From Cytophagaceae bacterium (GTDB lineage Bacteria > Bacteroidota > Bacteroidia > Cytophagales > Spirosomataceae): a DNA stretch of 64,000 nucleotides. The translations under genes and the position numbers were made by a program. Below the pieces are notes generated by a model. It was not told where the DNA came from, searched no databases, and saw only the letters and a program-made list of their open reading frames with translations. This document shows positions 19,314-28,844 of this stretch, piece by piece; position 1 is the first letter of the stretch, and each line of letters begins with the position of its first letter. The stretch lies in assembly GCA_027486845.1 (NCBI GenBank), contig JAIXOL010000075.1:46499-110498 (forward strand), read 5' to 3'.

Positions 19314-20423
19314 ATGAGACCAGTTGCTGACCATATCCGTACCTTACTTTACGAACACGATTACGTGACCGTACCAAACTTTGGGGCTTTTATTGCAAAT
19401 TACTTGCCCTCAAGTTTCAACGAAATTAGTGGGTCATTAATGCCACCACAAAAAAGAATCGCTTTCAACGGGATTTTAAAACAAGATGATGGCTTATTGG
19501 CTACTCATATTGCTCGTCGTGAAAGCGTAAGCATTGATGAGGCAAAAAGGAAAATACAAACTTTTGTGACTGATATCAAAGATTCATTAGCAACCAACAA
19601 AATATTCAGTTTTGATAAAGTTGGTGATTTTGTATTGAACGAAGAAAATAGTTTAGTTTTCGAACCAGATAGAAAGAATAATTTTTATAGTGAAAGTTTT
19701 GGATTTGATAGTTTATTTCCTCGTCAGATTGCTAAGGAGAAATACACTTATAGTCAAAATTTTGAAGATGATTCAGATGATCTTTTAATTCATAAATCAT
19801 CCTACTCAAATACAGCTGTAACGAAATCAACCGGTTGGACTTATTTACTTTATTCTATTCCGATATTGCTTTTATCATCAGGTTTATTTGTAGTGCTTTT
19901 CTTAGGTCCCAAAAGCAATGGTGATTCTGCAAAAAGTAGTTTTAATCCTTTAGATTTTATTCCTAAAAAAGAGGAAGTGGTTCAGAAAGTTGTTGTTGAA
20001 AATTCTGCTTCAGAAACTGAAATTATCAAACCAAACTTTGAAGAAAATACATTGGGTACAAATGAGTTTAAAACTGAACCTTCAAAACCACTAGCAACAC
20101 TTGAGGATGCTTCCGAAGAAACAGAAATAAAACCTGAAATATCAAAACCTGTTTTAAAACCTACTGTTGAGACAGCAGGTTCAGCAATAAATAATAATAA
20201 CAAGCGTTATTTGATTGTTTCAGGTGTTTTTAAAAGTTTAGAGAATGTAGAAAAGTTGCAATCAATTCTTATTAAGAATGGTTTTTCTCCGATTGTTGTA
20301 AAAGTAGGCGAATTTTCAAAAGTTGTTGCTGCCGAAGCGAGTTCTTACGTCGAGGCTTCTAAGCTTGCTGAAAAACACAATAAATTAATTGGAGAACGAC
20401 CTGCAATTATAATAGCTAACTGA
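19314..20423 (+). CDS. HU-CCDC81-like and SPOR domain membrane protein
   Basis: 369 residues. The N-terminal ~150 residues (MRPVADHIRTLLYEHDYVTVPNFGAF... GILKQDDGLLATHIAR... NKIFSFDKVGDFVLNEENSLVFEPD) match the paired prokaryotic HU-CCDC81 domains. A transmembrane segment (YLLYSIPILLLSSGLFVVLFL) follows near residue 180, then a low-complexity linker and a C-terminal SPOR domain (RYLIVSGVFKSLENVEKLQSIL...). SPOR domains bind denuded peptidoglycan at division sites, so the likely topology is cytoplasmic HU-like part and periplasmic SPOR. Third gene of the envelope operon, ending at a terminator. Confidence 0.8.
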   Translation: MRPVADHIRTLLYEHDYVTVPNFGAFIANYLPSSFNEISGSLMPPQKRIAFNGILKQDDGLLATHIARRESVSIDEAKRKIQTFVTDIKDSLATNKIFSFDKVGDFVLNEENSLVFEPDRKNNFYSESFGFDSLFPRQIAKEKYTYSQNFEDDSDDLLIHKSSYSNTAVTKSTGWTYLLYSIPILLLSSGLFVVLFLGPKSNGDSAKSSFNPLDFIPKKEEVVQKVVVENSASETEIIKPNFEENTLGTNEFKTEPSKPLATLEDASEETEIKPEISKPVLKPTVETAGSAINNNNKRYLIVSGVFKSLENVEKLQSILIKNGFSPIVVKVGEFSKVVAAEASSYVEASKLAEKHNKLIGERPAIIIAN

Positions 20424-20443
20424 TTCATTCATTTAAAATTTAT

Positions 20444-20474
20444 AACCTGTAAGAAATACTTACAGGTTTTTTTA
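20444..20474 (+). terminator. Terminator after the HU/SPOR gene
   Basis: AACCTGTAAG and CTTACAGGTT form a 10-bp stem followed by a T run. The tonB-like gene downstream may therefore have its own promoter. Confidence 0.8.
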
Positions 20475-20542
20475 TTGATTATTTTTCAAAGTATAATTTG
20501 TCAATCATCATTAGATTTATTCGTCATTTAAAATTAATTAAT

Positions 20543-21553
20543 ATGCAATCAGCATCACTCGAAAAGGAGAATAAGCAAAATCAAACAACTGCGTTTTTTT
20601 TGAGTTTAGTAATCTACGCTCTATTTTTAGGTTTATTGTTTTTTTTCGAATTAGTATATATACCACCTGAAGAAGTTGATGGAGTCGAACTTAATTATGG
20701 TGTAGATTTAGTTGGTACTGGGGATATTCAAACAACCAATAAAGCTAATATCTCTCCAAATAATTATGATGTAAAACCTTCAGAAAAAACTGAGACAGAA
20801 ACAAAACCATTAAAAACAAAACCAATTGTTACACCTCCACCAGTTGAGAAAATTGAAAAAGTGAAAGTTAAAGCGACTCAGTCAAATCCTTTAATTACAA
20901 CAGATGATGAAAAAAGCCCTATTTCTGAAAAGGAAAATAGTAAAGTTGTAAAAAAGATAGAAACCAAACCAGTAGTAAAATCCATACCCGAAGAAATAAA
21001 AACTAAACCTGCTCCAACTAAAGTAGAACCTCCAAAACCTGAGCCGGTAAAACGTTCGGTTGAAGAAGGATCTATTATGAAAAAAGGTGGTACAGGATCG
21101 GGCAGTGGAGCCAAATCTAATAGTTCATCAAATGGAACAATTGGAACTAGTGATGGAATTGGTGGAAATAATAATGGTGATGGAAAGAAAGGTGAGGTTG
21201 GTGACAAGGGAGACCCTCGAGGAACTCCTGATGGAAAAAGTATGATGGGCAAACCAGGCAAAGGTAATGGCTCTGGTGCTGCAATTGGAGGGCTTAGTGG
21301 ATGGAATAAAAGAAAACTTTCATTGCCAGATGATGGCTCTTCTGAAACTGGAAAAATTGTTTTTAAAGTTACTGTTGATGATTCAGGTGATGTTGTTGGT
21401 ATTAGTGTTATTTCATCAACTGTTAGCCCATCTGTACAGAATTTTTACAAAAATTATATTCAACAAAAATTAGGCTCAGTTCTTTCTCCTGAAGGTACAC
21501 CACCTCCAAGAGCGACTGGTACAATTACAATAAATATTCAATCGGGAATTTAA
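20543..21553 (+). CDS. TonB-like energy transducer
   Basis: 336 residues from the ATG at 20543; an in-frame ATG at 20498 would add 15 unlikely residues. One N-terminal membrane segment (AFFLSLVIYALFLGLLFFFEL), then a Lys/Pro/Glu-rich periplasmic spacer, a Gly/Asn/Lys-rich stretch (about residues 180-260) and a C-terminal domain GKIVFKVTVDDSGDVVGISVISST resembling TonB family C-terminal domains. TonB couples proton-motive force to outer-membrane transporters. A link to the barrel protein at 17565 is inferred from position only. The ExbB/ExbD partners are not in this window. Confidence 0.75.
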   Translation: MQSASLEKENKQNQTTAFFLSLVIYALFLGLLFFFELVYIPPEEVDGVELNYGVDLVGTGDIQTTNKANISPNNYDVKPSEKTETETKPLKTKPIVTPPPVEKIEKVKVKATQSNPLITTDDEKSPISEKENSKVVKKIETKPVVKSIPEEIKTKPAPTKVEPPKPEPVKRSVEEGSIMKKGGTGSGSGAKSNSSSNGTIGTSDGIGGNNNGDGKKGEVGDKGDPRGTPDGKSMMGKPGKGNGSGAAIGGLSGWNKRKLSLPDDGSSETGKIVFKVTVDDSGDVVGISVISSTVSPSVQNFYKNYIQQKLGSVLSPEGTPPPRATGTITINIQSGI

Positions 21554-21576
21554 TTAGCCATTTAAAGTTAAAATCA

Positions 21577-21605
21577 AAGGGCACCTTAAATGGTGTCCTT
21601 TTTTA
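21577..21605 (+). terminator. Terminator of the tonB-like gene
   Basis: AAGGGCACC, a 6-base loop, GGTGTCCTT and a T run. A group II intron-like sequence starts three bases after the T run. Confidence 0.85.
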
Positions 21606-21607
21606 TT

Positions 21608-21947
21608 GTGTGCCATCATTTTTTCTAAACGGTTAAAGTCCGCAGCGAGCCATTTAGCGGGAATCGTTAGCTAACAGCAAGGATGTTTATCACAAGGTAA
21701 AACAGGAACGCTTGCCCGGCTAAGGAAGCTTTAGGTAAAATCGGGAATTGATATACAGATACAAGATAAAGGCTTTCCAAAAGGGTTACTTGGCAAATGG
21801 TTCAAAAATCATGGATTATATGGACTTACAGAAAATTACAAGCAAATTGCACAGTAATCCAATCTGAGAAAACCGCCGTACACGTAAGTACATACGGTGG
21901 TGTGAGAGGTCGACAAAGATAATTTATTTATTATCTTTTTCTCCTAC
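21608..21947 (+). mobile_element. ORF-less group II intron remnant
   Basis: Begins GTGTGCC, fitting the GUGYG 5' end of group II introns. The stretch GTTAGCTAACAGCAAGGATG near 21666 resembles domain I of bacterial introns. At 21862-21915, ACCGCCGTACACG, CATACGGTGGTGTGAGAGG resembles the conserved domain V region; then a domain VI-like hairpin (AAGATAAT/ATTATCTT) and the end CTCCTAC. Only a C-terminal tail of the reverse transcriptase appears to remain (21770-21857, ...WFKNHGLYGLTENYKQIAQ, stop), so the maturase ORF is deleted and mobility would need help in trans. Ends are inferred from consensus, not mapped. Confidence 0.65.
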
Positions 21948-22028
21948 TTGATTGTCAATTATTCATTCAAATTCATTTTCTGTTTTGCCACTATCTTCTT
22001 AGCTTTGTGTAAATGTATTTTATCTCAA

Positions 22029-23333
22029 ATGACGTATCAAGAAACAATAGACTATTTGTATTCGCTACTTCCAGTTTTTCATCGCGATGGTGAAAAAGCA
22101 TTCAAGGGTGATTTGACTAATATTTTAAAAATTTCTGAATATTTAGGAAATCCTCATTTAAAGTTTAAAAGCATTCATGTAGCGGGTACTAACGGAAAAG
22201 GTAGTACCTCACATTATTTATCAGCAATTTTACAAAGTGCTGGTTATAAAACAGGTCTTTATACTTCTCCACATTTAAAGGATTATGCTGAGAGATTCAG
22301 AATAAATGGTGTATCAATCGAAAAGGCGAGTATAGTGACATTCGTTCAAAAACATAAAAGATTTTTTGAGGAACTTAAACCTTCTTTTTTTGAATTGAGT
22401 GTTGGAATTGCATTCGATTTTTTTGCAAAAGAAAAAGTAGATATAGCTGTTATTGAGGTTGGTTTAGGTGGTCGTCTTGATTCTACGAATATTATTACAC
22501 CAGAACTAAGTGTCATTACTAATATTGGTTTTGATCATATTAATATTTTAGGTGATACATTTACAAAGATTGCAAACGAAAAAGCTGGTATTATTAAAGC
22601 AAATGTACCTGTAATAATTTCTGAGTATGATGAAGAAACGAAACTAGTTTTTATAGAAAAAGCTCATTTATCTCAATCTAAAGTTTATTTTGCCTCAGAG
22701 AATCTCAAGGTTATCGAAAAAGAATGTCAATCTACTAAGTTAGTTGTTGATGTTTTTCTTGTTGAAATTGGTAAGGAAACTTTATTGTTTCGCGATTTGT
22801 CATCACAATTAATCGGCAAATATCAATTAAAAAATATTTCGGGAGTAATTCAAAGTATTCGGGTTTTAAACGAAATTGGCTACAAAATTACCAATGCTGC
22901 AATTCAAAACGGAATTTCAAATGTCGTAGATTTGACTGGTTTGAAAGGAAGATGGCAAATGTTATCGAAATCTCCGCTTACAATTTGCGATACCGGACAT
23001 AATGAGCATGGTTTAAAAAGTGTACTGCAACAAATTTCTAATTTGCCCGTAAAGCAAAAATACTTCATATTGGGTTTTGTGAAGGATAAAAATATAGAAG
23101 AAATTCTTGAATTATTTCCTAAAGAAGGCATTTACTTTTTTTGTCAAGCCGATAATCCTCGTGTTATGCCTTCTGAGAATTTGGTAAAAATAGCTGAGTC
23201 GCATGGTATTCAAGGTTATTCAATTCTCAATGTTAATAAAGCATTGGAATATGTCACCAATTTAGCTAATATTGATGATTTTATTTATGTTGGTGGAAGT
23301 ACCTATGTGGTTGCAGAATTAGATAATATTTAG
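22029..23333 (+). CDS. folC: Bifunctional folylpolyglutamate/dihydrofolate synthase
   Basis: 434 residues from the ATG at 22029 (MTYQETIDYLYSLLPVF). A Mur-ligase-fold enzyme adding glutamate to folates. Seen: P-loop HVAGTNGKGSTSHYL near residue 52, YTSPHLKDYAERFRING, the family segment IEVGLGGRLDSTN, ITNIGFDHINILG, and the C-terminal domain with ICDTGHNEHG and the ending YVGGSTYVVAE. A TTG-started extension back to 21948 would run into the intron remnant and encode an unrelated hydrophobic stretch, so it is rejected. It is downstream of the intron; trmB follows after 125 bases. Confidence 0.93.
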   Translation: MTYQETIDYLYSLLPVFHRDGEKAFKGDLTNILKISEYLGNPHLKFKSIHVAGTNGKGSTSHYLSAILQSAGYKTGLYTSPHLKDYAERFRINGVSIEKASIVTFVQKHKRFFEELKPSFFELSVGIAFDFFAKEKVDIAVIEVGLGGRLDSTNIITPELSVITNIGFDHINILGDTFTKIANEKAGIIKANVPVIISEYDEETKLVFIEKAHLSQSKVYFASENLKVIEKECQSTKLVVDVFLVEIGKETLLFRDLSSQLIGKYQLKNISGVIQSIRVLNEIGYKITNAAIQNGISNVVDLTGLKGRWQMLSKSPLTICDTGHNEHGLKSVLQQISNLPVKQKYFILGFVKDKNIEEILELFPKEGIYFFCQADNPRVMPSENLVKIAESHGIQGYSILNVNKALEYVTNLANIDDFIYVGGSTYVVAELDNI

Positions 23334-23458
23334 TTAAAATGTTCATATTTAAAGTATATTTATATTTAGTAATATCATTAATAATATAAATATTAAAAGT
23401 ATTTCAATAAAATTTGTGTAACAGTTTGATAATCAATAATATATAAAAAAGTAGGAGA

Positions 23459-24121
23459 GTGGCAAGAAGAAAATTACCAAGATTTCAACACAATGCGGAA
23501 TCAGAAAATGTTGTCGAAAGGGGCAAAGAGATATATACAAACATCAAAGGAAAATGGAAAGAAAAATATTTTAAAAACTTAAACCCAATAGTACTCGAAT
23601 TGGCCTGTGGTAAGGGTGAGTATACAACTGGTTTAGCCAAAGAATTCCCGGATAAAAATTTTATTGGTATTGATATAAAAGGCGATCGAATTGCTCGTGG
23701 AAGTAAGCGTGCAATTGATTTAGGTCTTAAAAATATTGCATTCTTGAGAACTTCAATGGCTTTTTTAGAAGAATTTTTTGAAGATAATGAAGTTGATGAG
23801 ATTTGGTTGATTCATCCAGACCCTCAGCCAAGAGATAAAGAAGAACGAAAACGCCTAACTAATAGTAGATATTTGAGCCTTTATAAAAAAGTTTTAAAAA
23901 ATAATGGAGATTTCTTTTTTAAAACTGATAACTATCCACTTTTTGAGTATTCACTAGGTACAATTCCTGAAGTTGGTTTTGAAATATTAAGACATACAAC
24001 TGACTTATATAATTCACCATTGCTTGTTGAGCATTTTGGCATTGAGACTTACTATGAAAAACTTTTTGTTGCTAAAGGTTATAAGATTAACTATTTGGCA
24101 TCTAAAAATAGGAAGGAATAA
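23459..24121 (+). CDS. trmB: tRNA (guanine-46-N7)-methyltransferase
   Basis: 220 residues from a GTG start (GTGGCAAGAAG). SAM-dependent enzyme making m7G46 in the tRNA variable loop. Seen: the SAM-binding LELACGKGEYTTGLA near residue 47, GIDIKGDRIARGSKRA, and the signature WLIHPDPQPRDKEERKRLTNSRYL near residue 118. AGGAG sits only two bases before the GTG, an unusually close Shine-Dalgarno-like stretch for this phylum, where SD motifs are rare. No ATG nearby gives a full-length protein. It ends at a terminator shared with convergent gapA. Confidence 0.93.
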   Translation: MARRKLPRFQHNAESENVVERGKEIYTNIKGKWKEKYFKNLNPIVLELACGKGEYTTGLAKEFPDKNFIGIDIKGDRIARGSKRAIDLGLKNIAFLRTSMAFLEEFFEDNEVDEIWLIHPDPQPRDKEERKRLTNSRYLSLYKKVLKNNGDFFFKTDNYPLFEYSLGTIPEVGFEILRHTTDLYNSPLLVEHFGIETYYEKLFVAKGYKINYLASKNRKE

Positions 24122-24147
24122 AAAAGGGCTATAATAGCCCTTTTTTA
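24119..24147. terminator. Terminator between trmB and gapA
   Basis: AAAAAAGGGCT and AGCCCTTTTTT form a stem with a 5-base loop; A and T runs allow use in both directions. Confidence 0.85.
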
Positions 24148-24173
24148 TTCCAAACAATTAAAAAAACTGTTAG

Positions 24174-25187
24174 TTATTTTGAAATTAAAGTTGCAAAATA
24201 CTTAACAGTTCTCACTAATTGACTTACATAACTCATTTCATTGTCATACCAGCTCACAGTTTTTACCAACTGACTATCTCCAACGGTTACAACTTTAGTT
24301 TGAGTAGCATCAAATAAGCTACCAAATGTTGTTCCAATAATATCGCTACTAACAATCTCATCAGTATTGTAACCAAAACTTTCTGTGGCTGCAGCTTTCA
24401 TTGCATCATTTACTTCATCTAGAGTAACTTTTTTGTTTAAAATACAAGTCAACTCTGTTAAACTACCAGTGATAGTCGGAACACGTTGTGCACCACCATC
24501 TAATTTTCCTTTCAATTCAGGTAATACTAAGCCAATTGCTTTTGCGGCACCAGTACTATTTGGTATAATATTAGCTGCAGCGGCTCTTGCTCTTCTTAAA
24601 TCACCTTTCGCATGCGGAGCATCTAATGTATTTTGGTCATTAGTATAAGCGTGAACTGTTGTCATGCTACCTGCCGCAATTCCAAAGTTATCGTTCAACA
24701 CTTTAGCCATTGGAGCTAAACAGTTGGTAGTACAACTTGCACAGCTAATAATGGTTTCGCTGCCGTCTAATATACTGTGATTTACATTGAAAACAATCGT
24801 TTTCAGATCACCAGTTGCCGGTGCACTGATGATAACCCTTTTAGCACCAGCGGTTAGGTGTGCAGCAGCTTTATCTTTATCAGTAAAAAAACCTGTACAT
24901 TCTAATACTACATCAACATCATGTTCTCCCCAAGGAATATCTGCTGGATTTTTTTGTGCATATATTCTGATTTCATCACCATTAACAATAATACTACTTT
25001 CAGTTGATGTAACAGTAGCGTTGAATCTTCCTTGAGCACTATCGTACTTTAATAAATGAGCGAGTGTTGAAGGACTTGTTAAGTCATTGATTGCTACTAC
25101 ATCAATTCCTTCCATGTTATAAATTTGACGATAGGCTAATTTACCAATACGTCCGAATCCATTAATTGCTACTTTAACTTTTGACAT
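24174..25187 (-). CDS. gapA: Glyceraldehyde-3-phosphate dehydrogenase, type I
   Basis: 337 residues, family length. NAD-dependent glycolytic oxidation and phosphorylation of glyceraldehyde 3-phosphate. Seen: [13 protein letters not shown] at the start (Rossmann), the active-site [12 protein letters not shown] near residue 150, [11 protein letters not shown], and [20 protein letters not shown]. The catalytic domain ends [16 protein letters not shown]. All key residues are intact. Upstream lies a 537-base AT-rich spacer full of TTAGTAA-like motifs that may regulate gapA, dapD or both. Confidence 0.97.
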   Translation of the reverse strand: MSKVKVAINGFGRIGKLAYRQIYNMEGIDVVAINDLTSPSTLAHLLKYDSAQGRFNATVTSTESSIIVNGDEIRIYAQKNPADIPWGEHDVDVVLECTGFFTDKDKAAAHLTAGAKRVIISAPATGDLKTIVFNVNHSILDGSETIISCASCTTNCLAPMAKVLNDNFGIAAGSMTTVHAYTNDQNTLDAPHAKGDLRRARAAAANIIPNSTGAAKAIGLVLPELKGKLDGGAQRVPTITGSLTELTCILNKKVTLDEVNDAMKAAATESFGYNTDEIVSSDIIGTTFGSLFDATQTKVVTVGDSQLVKTVSWYDNEMSYVSQLVRTVKYFATLISK

Positions 25188-25724
25188 TTACGTAAAATTT
25201 TGGTTTATGTAATACAATGCAAGTTAATAAATTTATCGGATACAATAAACATAATTTAGAATATCTTAAATATTAGTAAAAATCATAATAATTGGTATAA
25301 AGTATTACTAATTTATTTAGTAATACTAACTAATTTACTAATTTATTTTAGTTTTATTTACTAAAATAAATAGTACTATTTTAAATTGTCTTTAGCTTAA
25401 ACTTAGTAATTAGGCTATACTTGTTATATTCACTATTTTAATTAAAGTATATTGAAGTAGGATAGGGGAGTATTTATACTTGTATATACGACATTTCTGT
25501 AGGCAGTAATTTGCTTTTAAAATCAACAGTATGTATCTTTGAATTATAGAAATACATAATATTTAAGAATAATTTAGAACAAACAAAATTTTATTCTTCT
25601 AAGAAAAATACAACAATACAATTTAATTAAAAAACTTAAAATAATCTTAAATAAACATTGTAATTACTTAATAGTCAGGTAATTACATAATTTAAAGTAA
25701 ATCAATAGTATATATAAACATTTT
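25188..25724. other. 537-base gapA-dapD spacer, no gene seen
   Basis: Divergent-promoter spacer, highly AT-rich. No ORF of protein-like composition and no RNA family recognised. Its one clear structure is a cluster of TTAGTAA/TTACTAA words between about 25270 and 25410, including the palindrome annotated separately. Confidence 0.6.
25301..25327. promoter_or_regulatory. Candidate operator palindrome upstream of gapA/dapD
   Basis: AGTATTACTAA, a 5-base spacer and TTAGTAATACT form a perfect 11-bp inverted repeat. Further half sites (TTAGTAA, TTACTAA) lie at 25273, 25335 and beyond. The cognate regulator is unknown. Confidence 0.4.
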
Positions 25725-26534
25725 ATGATGAATCAAAGAGAAATTATCGAACAAGCGTGGGACAATCGTGAACTTTTAAAAGAACAAAGTACACAAGAAA
25801 CAATCAAAGAAATAGTTGATTTGGTTGACAAAGGAGATCTTAGAGTAGCAGAACCAACTGTTGATGGTTGGCAAACAAACGACTGGGTCAAGAAAGCAAT
25901 TATACTCTATTTCCCTATGCAATCAATGTCAGTTCAGGAAGTTGGTATTTTTGAATACCATGATAAAATGAAACTAAAAACTGGCTATGATAAATTGGGT
26001 GTGCGAGTTGTTCCTCCAGCAGTTGCTCGTTACGGTGCCTTTTTAGCAAAAGGTGTTATTATGATGCCTTCTTATGTAAATATTGGTGCTTACGTTGATA
26101 GCGGAACCATGGTTGATACTTGGGCAACAGTCGGAAGTTGTGCTCAAATTGGTAAAGATGTACATCTTAGTGGTGGCGTTGGTATAGGTGGAGTTCTTGA
26201 GCCACCCCAAGCTTCACCTGTGATCATCGAAGATGGTGCTTTTATTGGTTCAAGATGCATTGTAGTAGAAGGTGCGAGAATTGGAAAAAGAGCCGTTTTA
26301 GGTGCTGGTGTGACAATTACGGGTAGTTCAAAAATAATTGATGTCAATACAGGTACAGAATATATCGGTTATGTTCCAGATAACTCGGTTGTTATACCCG
26401 GGATGTTACCTAAAACATATCCTGCTGGAGAATTTGGCGTCCCTTGTGCATTGATTATTGGACAAAGAAAAGCAAGCACTGACCTTAAAACTTCTCTTAA
26501 TGAAGCTTTAAGAGACAATAATGTTACTGTATAA
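25725..26534 (+). CDS. dapD: 2,3,4,5-tetrahydropyridine-2,6-dicarboxylate N-succinyltransferase
   Basis: 269 residues. DapD succinylates tetrahydrodipicolinate in the lysine/meso-diaminopimelate pathway. N-terminal helical domain, then a left-handed parallel beta-helix of hexapeptide repeats (VNIGAYVDSGTMVDTWATVGSCAQIGKDVHLSGGVGIGGVLEP, residues 123-165), the family hallmark, with the conserved EDGAFIGSRCIVVEGARIG next. Starts with two consecutive Met codons (25725 or 25728). It stands alone and shares a long regulatory spacer with divergent gapA; no other dap gene is present. Confidence 0.96.
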   Translation: MMNQREIIEQAWDNRELLKEQSTQETIKEIVDLVDKGDLRVAEPTVDGWQTNDWVKKAIILYFPMQSMSVQEVGIFEYHDKMKLKTGYDKLGVRVVPPAVARYGAFLAKGVIMMPSYVNIGAYVDSGTMVDTWATVGSCAQIGKDVHLSGGVGIGGVLEPPQASPVIIEDGAFIGSRCIVVEGARIGKRAVLGAGVTITGSSKIIDVNTGTEYIGYVPDNSVVIPGMLPKTYPAGEFGVPCALIIGQRKASTDLKTSLNEALRDNNVTV

Positions 26535-26577
26535 GATAAAGATATAAAAAACGAACTCAACAAACTGTTTGTCAATC

Positions 26578-26617
26578 AAAAATGCCCATTCAAGTATTCT
26601 TGAATGGGCATTTTTGA
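26578..26617. terminator. Bidirectional terminator between dapD and the CLC gene
   Basis: AATGCCCATTCAAG and CTTGAATGGGCATT form a 14-bp perfect stem with a 4-base loop, flanked by A5 and T5. Confidence 0.9.
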
Positions 26618-26655
26618 TATTTTTTTGATACCTTCTTTACTTAAAAAACATTATC

Positions 26656-27969
26656 TTATTTTTCCTTAGCAGTATTTTTCATAATATTCATTTTTAAGCT
26701 CTTTGAAACCTCCACACGCTGAGCATGGTAAATTCCCTTATCCCCACTAAAATAATACGCTACAACACACGAAATAGCGAAATACGGGATATATTCAGCT
26801 CCAAATAACTCTACTCCAAGGATAATGCTTGCCAACGGAGTATTTGTAGCTGCCGCAAAGACTGCGATAAAACCTAATGCAGCAAAAAGGTCTATTGGAC
26901 AACCAAGCAAAACTGCGATAGTATTTCCAAAAGTTGCCCCGATAAAGAAAAGTGGTGTAACTTCTCCACCTTTAAAGCCCATATTAAGAGTGATAGCTGT
27001 AAGAAGCAACTTCCAAAACCAACTAAAAGCATCAGATCCATCTTTATTAAATGCCGAAACAATACTAACTCCAGTACCACTAAGTGTTTTTACACCTAAT
27101 CCCAGGTAGTCTGATGTGCTAAGAAAATAACTTATCGCCACAACTAATCCTCCTCCAATAATCGGTATCAAAAGTTTATGCCCGATAAAATTGTTTCTTA
27201 TTTTTTTGATAAAATCTGAAGTTTCAACAAATAATTTAGCAACTAATCCAAACGCAATACCTGAAATAACAACTTTCAACAATAGAATAAAATGATACGA
27301 TACATTCAACCATGAAACAGTTTCTTTATAATTAACATGATAATGAGTGTGTAAAACGCCACAGGCTGTACAAACCAAGTCGGCGAAAAAAGCAGCAAAC
27401 AAACATGGTAAAAGTGCATCATACTTAATACGGCCAACAGATAAGACTTCTAAGGCAAAGACAGCACCAGCCACAGGAGTTCCAAAAACGGCTCCAAAAC
27501 CTGCCGCAATACCAGCCATTAATAGTACTTTATTATCTCTTTTGGAGAGCTTTATTATCCTTGAAAAAAAAGAGGCAATACTTCCGCCAATTTGCACAGC
27601 AGTTCCTTCTCTTCCAGCTGAGCCACCAAATAAATGGGTGAAAACAGTCGTAAAGATAATTATAGGTACCATTCTTAGAGGAATACCCTCAGCTGTGCTT
27701 TCGTGAATTTCGTTGATGATTAAATTATTTCCATCTTCGGTTCCTCTACCAAATGATTGATAAAGTAACATAATCAGCATTCCACAAAGTGGAAGTAAAT
27801 TAATTAACCAATTATTATTCCATCTCAACACTGTGACAAAATCAAGTAGCCATAAAAAAAAAGCAACTACCAATCCTGTTATAACTGAAATAGGAATCAC
27901 TAGAACAATACTTCTTGATAAATCTAATACCCTTTCAATCTGTAAACGTATAATATTCTTCATTATCAT
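26656..27969 (-). CDS. CLC-family anion channel/antiporter, possibly fluoride type
   Basis: 437 residues, about ten hydrophobic segments. The gating glutamate motif GREGT is present ([17 protein letters not shown] near residue 118) and [18 protein letters not shown] near residue 330 stands in place of the GxFxP region. The usual chloride motif GSGIP is replaced by GNNLI before INEIHE. From memory these departures resemble fluoride-exporting CLC-F proteins rather than chloride CLCs; this is inference, and no fluoride riboswitch was recognisable upstream. Start at 27969 or the second Met at 27963. Convergent with dapD; the upstream region is long and gene-free. Confidence 0.8.
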   Translation of the reverse strand: MIMKNIIRLQIERVLDLSRSIVLVIPISVITGLVVAFFLWLLDFVTVLRWNNNWLINLLPLCGMLIMLLYQSFGRGTEDGNNLIINEIHESTAEGIPLRMVPIIIFTTVFTHLFGGSAGREGTAVQIGGSIASFFSRIIKLSKRDNKVLLMAGIAAGFGAVFGTPVAGAVFALEVLSVGRIKYDALLPCLFAAFFADLVCTACGVLHTHYHVNYKETVSWLNVSYHFILLLKVVISGIAFGLVAKLFVETSDFIKKIRNNFIGHKLLIPIIGGGLVVAISYFLSTSDYLGLGVKTLSGTGVSIVSAFNKDGSDAFSWFWKLLLTAITLNMGFKGGEVTPLFFIGATFGNTIAVLLGCPIDLFAALGFIAVFAAATNTPLASIILGVELFGAEYIPYFAISCVVAYYFSGDKGIYHAQRVEVSKSLKMNIMKNTAKEK

Positions 27970-28286
27970 ATAGAATTTTTATAAACTCCATCTGCGTAGG
28001 GAAGCAGTTTTAAACAAGCTTGTAAATTGTTTTTGTTATGAATAAGTTGAATAATGTTTTTTAAAAATCTCGGTAGTTTTAACTCAATAGAATAGAAAAA
28101 CTAATCCATAGTTTAACCTAATTACACACGAATACATTAGTATTTAATGACCAATACGGATTTTTTTGCAAATCAAAAGGCAAATAGAGGCATCTAAAAA
28201 CAACTAACATCCTCAAAAATAGTAACAAAAATTAATATTTTAAGACAAAGTGACAGATAAGCATAGAGTACAACATTTATAAAATA

Positions 28287-28320
28287 AAAAACTCCAATCT
28301 CAGAAAGACAGGAGTTTTTG
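28287..28320 (+). terminator. Orphan terminator-like hairpin
   Basis: AAAAACTCC, a 15-base loop and GGAGTTTTT. No annotated gene upstream on the plus strand would use it. Confidence 0.5.
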
Positions 28321-28828
28321 AAAATTGAATCTCAAATTATCAATATTTACTACCCTCATTTAAATTTTTAAAAGCAACGTAAGTCGATATTTTTTTATTT
28401 TAAGTTAGAAAAGCACTTGTTATTGTTCATGAGTTATTGTTTACAAAATTAACATATACAAATCAAAAAACAAAACATTTGACAATTGATTTGAGAATTA
28501 ATTTACTTATGTACTTGTATCGTTACTCCTAATATAGACCCATTTAATACTTTAATCATTGATTACTCAAAATTTACAACGATGAATAGTGAAACTAAAA
28601 TCTCTTTTTAAAAAATTTGAGCTATACAATAAAATATCATTAAAGTACTGATAATCAATGAATTAATAATTGTAAACACCTTGTAAATAGCACCTGTTTA
28701 CAATTATAAAAATATATTTACAAAAGTATTTGGATTATGCTTGAAGTCTGTTTATTTTTGTATATAGTCAGTTTATAATTGTAATCATTTACTATTCTAT
28801 ACTGTTTCATTATGTAACCGAAACAATT

Positions 28829-28836
28829 TAACTTTG
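28829..28836 (+). promoter_or_regulatory. -7 element of the XRE regulator gene
   Basis: TAACTTTG fits TAnnTTTG and ends only eight bases before the ATG, implying a nearly leaderless mRNA if transcription starts at the usual distance. Confidence 0.4.
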
Positions 28837-28844
28837 TAACAAAA

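Larger units (their letters stand above)
27970..28844. other. 875-base gene-free spacer between CLC and XRE genes
   Basis: AT-rich and without a convincing ORF. It contains one terminator-like hairpin (28287-28319) with no gene before it on that strand, so a short untranslated transcript is possible. A 20-base stretch near 27990-28010 resembles the tail of TPP riboswitches but lacks the rest of the motif. Confidence 0.5.

Noticed and set aside
21948..22028. N-terminal extension of FolC from a TTG start
   Set aside because: It would begin at the intron remnant's end and encode hydrophobic residues unlike any FolC; the ATG at 22029 fits the family.
27985..28012. TPP-riboswitch-like tail (CTGCGTAGGGAAGCAG) between the CLC and XRE genes
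   Set aside because: Only the last ~16 bases fit; the conserved CUGAGA and ACCUGAU blocks and a thiamine gene are absent.
27970..28080. Fluoride riboswitch upstream of the CLC gene
   Set aside because: A CTGATGG-like piece exists (GCAGATGG), but the required 5' GGxGATGxxxxxCC half and pseudoknot partner are not there.
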